DNA of 64,000 nucleotides from Archaeoglobaceae archaeon. Its GTDB lineage: Archaea > Halobacteriota > Archaeoglobi > Archaeoglobales > Archaeoglobaceae. The DNA lies in NCBI GenBank assembly GCA_027064525.1, contig JAMOPJ010000008.1:62001-126000 (forward strand), in the 5' to 3' direction. The notes beneath the pieces were generated by a model. It saw nothing but the letters and a program-made list of their open reading frames with translations. It was not told the DNA's origin and searched no databases. Below, in pieces: positions 58,696 through 64,000 of the stretch. Both the position numbers and the translations under genes were made by a program. How positions within the stretch are numbered: position 1 is the stretch's first letter; each line of letters begins with the position of its first letter.

Positions 58696-59630
58696 AGGTG
58701 TTGGTGACGGGATGCGCAGGTTTTATAGGTTCACATCTCGTGGAGCGACTGCTCGATAAAGGATACGATGCCGTTGGAGTGGACTGCTTTACAGACTATT
58801 ATCCGAGAAAGATAAAGGAAAACAACATCGCCAACTTTGTCGATCAGATAGAGTTCATTGAGAAAGATATACTTGAGATGGATATAGATATTTTGAAGAA
58901 CGTGGACATCGTTTTTCATCTGGCCGCTCAAGCTGGGGTTAGAGCCAGTTGGGGTGAAAACTTTGAGATATACACTAGGAACAATATCCTCACCACTCAA
59001 CGATTGCTCGAAGGTTGTAAGAAGTATGGGGTTCAAAAGTTCGTTTACGCTTCGTCCTCCTCGGTCTACGGGAACGTGAACGAATTGCCGATGAGGGAGG
59101 ACATGTATCCGAGGCCCCACTCTCCTTACGGTGTTACTAAATTGGCTGGAGAGAACCTATGTGAGCTTTACAGAGCGAATTATGGAGTAAAGACAATTTC
59201 TTTAAGATATTTTACTGTATATGGCGAAAGACAGCGTCCGGATATGGCCTTTCATAAGTTCATAAGAGCAATTCTCGACGGTAGGCAGATTGTGGTGTAT
59301 GGGGATGGGAAACAAACGCGTGACTTCACTTACGTAGGGGATATAGTGGATGCAACGATCAAGGCTGCCGAAAGCGATGCAGTCGGTGTGTTTAACATCG
59401 GCGGTGGATCGAGAGTTGAGCTAATTGAAGCTATTAAAGTGATAGAACAAATTATCGGACAGGAAGCAAAGATAAAGTTTGAGGAGACAAAGAAGGGAGA
59501 CGTAAGGGATACTTATGCAGATATTAGCAAGGCCAGAAGAATCCTTGGGTATAAGCCAAAGGTTAGCTTAAAAGATGGATTGAAAAGGGAAGTAGAATGG
59601 ATTGAGGAGAATATAGATCTGCTAGCATGA
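58692..59630 (+). CDS. NAD-dependent UDP-sugar epimerase
   Basis: A 312-residue short-chain dehydrogenase. VTGCAGFIGSHLVERLLDKG is the NAD loop, FVYASSSSVYG the Ser, and YGVTKLAGENLCELY the Tyr-x3-Lys catalytic pair. VYGERQRPDMAFHKFIRAI is typical of UDP-glucuronate 4-epimerase/UDP-galacturonate types as well as UDP-glucose 4-epimerases. Given ugd and galU upstream, UDP-GlcA to UDP-GalA is a reasonable guess. Overlaps both neighbours by 4 bases. Confidence 0.88.
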   Translation: MKVLVTGCAGFIGSHLVERLLDKGYDAVGVDCFTDYYPRKIKENNIANFVDQIEFIEKDILEMDIDILKNVDIVFHLAAQAGVRASWGENFEIYTRNNILTTQRLLEGCKKYGVQKFVYASSSSVYGNVNELPMREDMYPRPHSPYGVTKLAGENLCELYRANYGVKTISLRYFTVYGERQRPDMAFHKFIRAILDGRQIVVYGDGKQTRDFTYVGDIVDATIKAAESDAVGVFNIGGGSRVELIEAIKVIEQIIGQEAKIKFEETKKGDVRDTYADISKARRILGYKPKVSLKDGLKREVEWIEENIDLLA

Positions 59631-60691
59631 GAGTGGGTATACTGGTGAAGGAGTTTCCCCCTGATGTGATAGGCGGAATGGAAATACAAACCATGCGAAT
59701 GGCAGAAAAGCTTAGTAGAAATCATGAAGTGATAGTTTTTACAAAAAAATATAAAAAGAGTGATGACAACAAATCATTAAAGTATACGATTGTTAGAATT
59801 CCGAATATCAGACTCAGTTCTTTCCTGAGCACACTCAGTTTTGTTTTGTTATCTATTATGTATATATTAAAATATAAAAAAAAGATAGATATCCTACAAT
59901 GTATGATGGTTTATCCAAGCGGTTTCGTTGGTCTGATCGTTAATAAGCTGGCTGGTATTCCATACTTTAGTTGGATCAGAGGAGGAGATTGGTATTTTGG
60001 AAGGAAAAATTTTCTCAAAAGGTTGTTGATCCGTAAAGTAATGAAGAATTCGAAATACCCAGTTCTTGTCCAAAGTGAAAGGATTAGGAAAGAGGTTCTA
60101 ATTTTTTGCCCCTCTGCAAATGTAAAGGTTGTTGGAAATGGTGTTAACATTCCCGCCAATCGGCAGAATGGCAAGTATGTATACTTTGTCGGAAACTTAA
60201 TCCCAAGAAAGGGGGTGGAGTTCCTAATAAAAGCATTTTCCGGAATTAACAGTAAGCTTGTAATTGTAGGTGATGGCCCCGAAAGAGATAGGCTATTGAA
60301 GCTATGTGCAAAATATTCTGTTAACTGTGAATTTAAAGGAAAAATCCCACCAGATAAAATCCAAGATGAGTTAAAAAATGCCAAAATTCTTGTGTTACCA
60401 GCAATAGAGGGTGAAGGTTTGCCTAACGTTATTCTTGAAGCTATGGCTTTGGGTATACCTGTCATAGCGACAGACCTAGCGGGAATACCCGATGTCGTGA
60501 AGGATGGCAAGAACGGCTTTATCGTGAAGCCAAGAGACGTTGAAAGTTTAAGAGACAAAATACTATTACTATTAAATAATGAAAAATTATATAAAAAATT
60601 ATCGAGGAATGCGAAAAAGACTGCCTTGAAATTTTCGTGGGAAAATATATTGAACAAATTAGAAGAGGTATATAGAGAATGTGTGGAATAG
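59627..60691 (+). CDS. GT4 glycosyltransferase
   Basis: A 354-residue GT-B enzyme in the normal domain order: [27 protein letters not shown] at the N-terminus, the hinge with [11 protein letters not shown] at about residue 165-175, [20 protein letters not shown], and [31 protein letters not shown] with the EX7E motif. It contrasts with the permuted GT4 two genes upstream. It ends with a 13-base overlap into the asparagine synthase gene. Confidence 0.9.
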   Translation: MRVGILVKEFPPDVIGGMEIQTMRMAEKLSRNHEVIVFTKKYKKSDDNKSLKYTIVRIPNIRLSSFLSTLSFVLLSIMYILKYKKKIDILQCMMVYPSGFVGLIVNKLAGIPYFSWIRGGDWYFGRKNFLKRLLIRKVMKNSKYPVLVQSERIRKEVLIFCPSANVKVVGNGVNIPANRQNGKYVYFVGNLIPRKGVEFLIKAFSGINSKLVIVGDGPERDRLLKLCAKYSVNCEFKGKIPPDKIQDELKNAKILVLPAIEGEGLPNVILEAMALGIPVIATDLAGIPDVVKDGKNGFIVKPRDVESLRDKILLLLNNEKLYKKLSRNAKKTALKFSWENILNKLEEVYRECVE

Positions 60692-62487
60692 CGGGAGTTT
60701 ACGGTTTGGAGGATAGGGATCTTATCAAAAGAATGGTTGAAAAAATTAAGCATAGAGGGCCCGATGAAGAAGGATATTATGTTGATGAAAAGGTCTCGAT
60801 AGGTATGTGTAGGCTGAGTATCATCGATCTTGAAGGTGGTTCACAGCCGATTTACAACGAAAACGGAGACATCGTAGTAATTCAAAATGGTGAAATATAC
60901 AATTACAGAGAACTTAGGAGGGAGTTGGAAAGTAAAGGTCATAGATTTTACACAAACTCCGATACCGAGGTAATTGTCCACGCCTATGAAGAGTATGGAT
61001 TAGATTTTCCAAAAAAGTTGAATGGAATGTTTGCAATAGCGATATGGGATGCCAGTGAGAAGAAGCTAATTCTTGTAAGGGATCGTCTTGGAGTTAAACC
61101 CCTATACTACACGATCGTAGATTCAAAGCTAATCTTTGCCTCGGAGATAAAAGCTATACTTGAGTATCCAGTAAAAAGAGTCGTTGATAGGGAAGCTTTG
61201 GCGAAGTATTTTGCGTTGAGGTATGTCCCTGCACCCCTCACAATCTTTAAGGGCATATGGAAACTGGAACCCGGTCACTACATCGTGGTAGATGAAAACG
61301 GTTTTAGGAAGGAAAGGTACTGGGAGCTAACCATCAATGAATTGAATGGTAATGAAAGTTATTTTCAAGAGAAGATCCTAAAGATGTTGAGAGAATCCGT
61401 CAAAAGACGATTAGTTTCGGATGTTCCGCTCGGTGCATTTCTTTCGGGAGGTGTAGATTCTTCAACCGTCGTCGCTTTAATGGCTGAGCTTATGGATGAA
61501 CCCGTGAAGACTTTTTCCGTTGGATTTATAGGCAAAGAATACGATGAAAGCAATTTTGCAAGACTGATAGCTGAAGAGTTTGGAACTGAGCATCATGAAA
61601 TCTTTATTGACATCGACAACATAGATATACTGCCAAAGGTGGTGTGGCATTTTGACGAGCCTATAGCCGATGCGGCAGCGATTCCCACGTATGCACTTTC
61701 GCAACTTGCTCGAAAAAAGGTTAAAGTCGTTTTGACCGGGGAAGGAGGTGACGAAATATTTGCCGGTTATGAGAGATACGTCAACGAACTTAAATATAGG
61801 TGGTTGAGATACTTCGGTTTCCTGTTAAAACCGTTGAGACTTGTCAAAGTTAGTCCCGAAGGTCGAGCTTACAGGTATCTGAAGTTTTTGAGTTCGAAGG
61901 GTAGTTTGGTTGATAGCTATGTAACAAGGCTTGAAGGTTACGACAACGTAAACGTTTTAGCTTACGAAATGGAGAATGGCATTAGAGATATGGTTAAGAG
62001 CACTTTCATCACTAAGGATTACCTGAAAAATATGACCTACTTCGACATCAAATATTGGTTGCCTGATGACCTACTAATGAAGGTTGATAAGATGACCATG
62101 GGCAACGCATTGGAAGCAAGAGAGCCGCTTTTAGATTACGAGCTTGTAGAGTTTGCATTTAACATCCCTTCGAAATACAAGATAAAGAACGGTGTTGAGA
62201 AGTACATATTTAAGAAGGCTGTAAGTAGAATTCTACCAAGGGAAATAGTAAAGAGAAAGAAGCACGGATTCAATGTTCCAATAAAGCAGTGGTTTAGAGA
62301 GTCGAAAGACATAATCGACCAGTATATGTCTAAGGAAATGCTAAAAAAGGTGGACTATATCGATGCTGAGAAGGTCATGAGGATATGGGAGAGACATAGA
62401 AATGGCTGGAATTATGAGTATTTATTATGGAAGGTTTTGAATTACGTTATATGGTGGGAGCAGTATTTGGGGGCAATAAGGGAATGA
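60679..62487 (+). CDS. AsnB-type glutamine-dependent amidotransferase
   Basis: A 602-residue class II glutamine amidotransferase. Cys2 (MCGIAGVYG) is the glutaminase nucleophile; [29 protein letters not shown] belongs to the same domain. The synthetase domain has [18 protein letters not shown] (ATP pyrophosphatase loop) and [14 protein letters not shown]. In glycan clusters such AsnB homologues amidate uronic acids. With ugd and the epimerase present, a uronamide sugar is plausible. A stand-alone asparagine synthetase role is possible. Confidence 0.88.
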   Translation: MCGIAGVYGLEDRDLIKRMVEKIKHRGPDEEGYYVDEKVSIGMCRLSIIDLEGGSQPIYNENGDIVVIQNGEIYNYRELRRELESKGHRFYTNSDTEVIVHAYEEYGLDFPKKLNGMFAIAIWDASEKKLILVRDRLGVKPLYYTIVDSKLIFASEIKAILEYPVKRVVDREALAKYFALRYVPAPLTIFKGIWKLEPGHYIVVDENGFRKERYWELTINELNGNESYFQEKILKMLRESVKRRLVSDVPLGAFLSGGVDSSTVVALMAELMDEPVKTFSVGFIGKEYDESNFARLIAEEFGTEHHEIFIDIDNIDILPKVVWHFDEPIADAAAIPTYALSQLARKKVKVVLTGEGGDEIFAGYERYVNELKYRWLRYFGFLLKPLRLVKVSPEGRAYRYLKFLSSKGSLVDSYVTRLEGYDNVNVLAYEMENGIRDMVKSTFITKDYLKNMTYFDIKYWLPDDLLMKVDKMTMGNALEAREPLLDYELVEFAFNIPSKYKIKNGVEKYIFKKAVSRILPREIVKRKKHGFNVPIKQWFRESKDIIDQYMSKEMLKKVDYIDAEKVMRIWERHRNGWNYEYLLWKVLNYVIWWEQYLGAIRE

Positions 62488-62588
62488 AAACAGAAAATAA
62501 TAGAGCTTAGCTAGTAAAAATAGATCATGTAAAAACAATTAAAAACAATAATAAAATCTCAAAAAATGTGCTAGGGGTGACAGGGACA

Positions 62589-64000
62589 ATGGTAAAAAAC
62601 GTATTGGTTATTGGCTTAGATGGTGTCCCGTTTAAGCTGATAAATGTTTGGAAGAATAGGATCCCAATATTTCGTAAGATATTTTCAAGATGTGTTTATG
62701 CCATATTTAAATCAACAATTCCCTCACAAACTTCAATAGCCCTGCCATCTCTATTTACTGGTAAAAATCCAGGCAAAACTGGAGTATTTGACTTCGTAGA
62801 TGATTTTGAAAATCTCGTGCGGATTGATAGTATTAAGCATCCAAAATTATGGGATATTCTTGATAGCTACAATATAAAATCATTATTTTATAATACAAGA
62901 ATAATATATCCTTTACCAAAAACTAATAATTGTGTTTTCATAGATTCAGGCTTGTTCAGCAGGATAACACTATGTGAACCGAAAAAATATGCCAAATATC
63001 TCGGTAATTTTCCTAAAGAATGTGAGCTTATTGAGTTAAAATTGAAGAAAGGAGCATCTCAAGAAGAAATTGCAAACAAAGTTATTGAATTCATAGAATG
63101 TAAATATGATATTTTTAAAAATATTATTTTAGAAGAAAATTTTGAATTTATATTATATTGGATCGGAGAAACGGACATACTACACCATTATTGCTGGGAT
63201 AATGATAATTTGATATTAAAAGCTTATTCAAAGATATGGTCTCTTGTAAATAAAATTATAGAAGATTTTGAAGATTGGAATATTTTTATAGTATCAGATC
63301 ATGGTGCTGAAAGAAGACCAAGTGTAAACTTTTATATTGATAAATGGTTAGCGTCAAAAGGTTATTTAAAAATGAAAACAAATATGTATATATTTTCAGT
63401 TCTTTATTTGATTGCGAGAAAAGTATTACCATTTGAAATAAGGAATAGACTCGTTAAAAGAAATAGAAAGGATAGAAAGGAATATTCAAAAAATACAAAT
63501 ATGAAAAGATTTCATGGAATCGATTATGAAAAATCAATGGCTTATTATTCACGGAATTGGGGTATCTCAATTAATCGAGAGCTGGTAGGGTCAGAATATG
63601 AAAAATTAAGACAAAAACTTATAAGTGATTTAAAATCACTCGAATACAAAGGTAAAAAAGTCTTTAGAGAAGTTTTAAAAAGAGAAGAGATATATAATGG
63701 TGAATACATTAGCAAGGTTCCCGATATCGTTCTTAGAGCAAGTGAAGATTTTCAATTAAAGCCAGGACCAAGTTTTAAAATTTTTGGGAAATCTGAGAAA
63801 GATAGATATGGATACGTTGGATCCCATAATTGGGCAAGAGATGGGATATTTATAGCCTTCGGACCAGACATAAAGGATGATGGAAAATTCATTGGTGAAA
63901 TTCAAATATATGACCTAATGCCAACAATACTACATGTGTATGGAATTCCGATCCCCGATGATGTAGATGGAAGAGTTCTGACAGAAATATTTAGCGAAAG
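62589..64000 (+). CDS. Type I phosphodiesterase/alkaline-phosphatase-superfamily enzyme, 3' cut
   Basis: The frame is open from ATG 62589 to the window edge (about 470 residues), so the gene is partial. VLVIGLDGVPFKLI begins the metal-binding fold; the nucleophile is in PSQTSIALPSLFTG; metal ligands appear in IGETDILHHYCWD, VSDHGAE and GSHNWARDGIF. Such proteins hydrolyse or transfer phosphate diesters, pyrophosphates or sulfates in surface glycan assembly. A GGGGTGA SD precedes the ATG. The codon use is the most AT-rich in the window. The gap 62488-62588 shows no gene. Confidence 0.8.
   Translation, partial: MVKNVLVIGLDGVPFKLINVWKNRIPIFRKIFSRCVYAIFKSTIPSQTSIALPSLFTGKNPGKTGVFDFVDDFENLVRIDSIKHPKLWDILDSYNIKSLFYNTRIIYPLPKTNNCVFIDSGLFSRITLCEPKKYAKYLGNFPKECELIELKLKKGASQEEIANKVIEFIECKYDIFKNIILEENFEFILYWIGETDILHHYCWDNDNLILKAYSKIWSLVNKIIEDFEDWNIFIVSDHGAERRPSVNFYIDKWLASKGYLKMKTNMYIFSVLYLIARKVLPFEIRNRLVKRNRKDRKEYSKNTNMKRFHGIDYEKSMAYYSRNWGISINRELVGSEYEKLRQKLISDLKSLEYKGKKVFREVLKREEIYNGEYISKVPDIVLRASEDFQLKPGPSFKIFGKSEKDRYGYVGSHNWARDGIFIAFGPDIKDDGKFIGEIQIYDLMPTILHVYGIPIPDDVDGRVLTEIFSE

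Noticed and set aside
1-64000. CRISPR arrays or insertion sequences
   Set aside because: No regularly spaced repeats, no transposase-like frame and no terminal inverted repeats were seen in the window.

Overview
The window is chromosomal DNA of a euryarchaeon that most resembles the Archaeoglobales (Archaeoglobus, Ferroglobus or Geoglobus type). I infer this from gene content, not from a database search. The evidence is a TATA-binding protein, thermosome, aPelota, RNase P Rpp30, archaeal wyosine and diphthamide enzymes, the archaeal ADHS/DHQS-II shikimate entry, archaemetzincin, an intron-containing tRNA-Tyr, many leaderless genes with a TATA box about 25 bases before the start codon, and a complete five-subunit archaeal CODH/acetyl-CoA synthase operon beside formylmethanofuran dehydrogenase genes. 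Genes are densely packed, with many 1-4 base overlaps.

Layout. (1) 1-9268, plus strand: the end of fwdB, then fwdD, then cdhA-cdhB-cdhC-microORF-cooC-cdhD-cdhE. Together these supply the methyl-branch entry and the carbonyl branch of the Wood-Ljungdahl pathway. (2) 9281-20040: housekeeping genes, including RibL FAD synthetase, a TauE-type permease, a TrmO-dUTPase fusion, Rpp30, an RNA-binding protein, a degenerate M50-like membrane protein, Pelota, a phosphoesterase, TBP, TatC, archaemetzincin and two shikimate-entry enzymes. tRNA-Thr(UGU) lies here. (3) 20320-21527: small leaderless ORFs, tRNA-Arg(GCG) and a VapBC toxin-antitoxin pair. (4) 21681-28473: M20 peptidase, GNAT, AIM24-like protein, SRP54, a P-loop protein, an orphan CdhB paralogue with a ferredoxin domain inserted in it, Taw3 and an M50-CBS protease. 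(5) 28522-33116: a methyltransferase and a minus-strand operon of NifX-like, two MinD-ferredoxin ATPases, an Mrp/ApbC ATPase and a frameshifted Fe-S protein, divergent from an ACT-domain gene. (6) 33119-40988: a LolA-like lipoprotein, a UbiA prenyltransferase, RsbRD-like and CGGC proteins, and a TetR-CARDB-ABC transporter operon. (7) 40978-54412: arginine decarboxylase, AK6/Fap7 with an overlapping C/D-box guide RNA, tRNA-Tyr, a KaiC-like ATPase, HisC, Taw1, Dph2, a PGF-tailed surface protein, thermosome, a PLD-like exoprotein, RibB, RibK and Tmk. (8) 54504-64000: an AT-richer glycan locus of GT2, UDP-glucose dehydrogenase, GalU, a circularly permuted GT4, an epimerase, a second GT4, an AsnB-type amidotransferase and a truncated alkaline-phosphatase-superfamily gene.

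The most unusual items are the circularly permuted glycosyltransferase (57604-58695), the CdhB paralogue with a ferredoxin insertion (26040-26756), a 30-codon gene after cdhC that repeats the C-terminal tail of CdhC (5706-5798), a near-ideal C/D-box sRNA overlapping the start of the AK6 gene (41569-41617), the TrmO-dUTPase fusion (10591-11442), and a frameshift in the Fe-S protein gene of the Mrp operon. All functions come from recognising sequence families by eye. No search was run.
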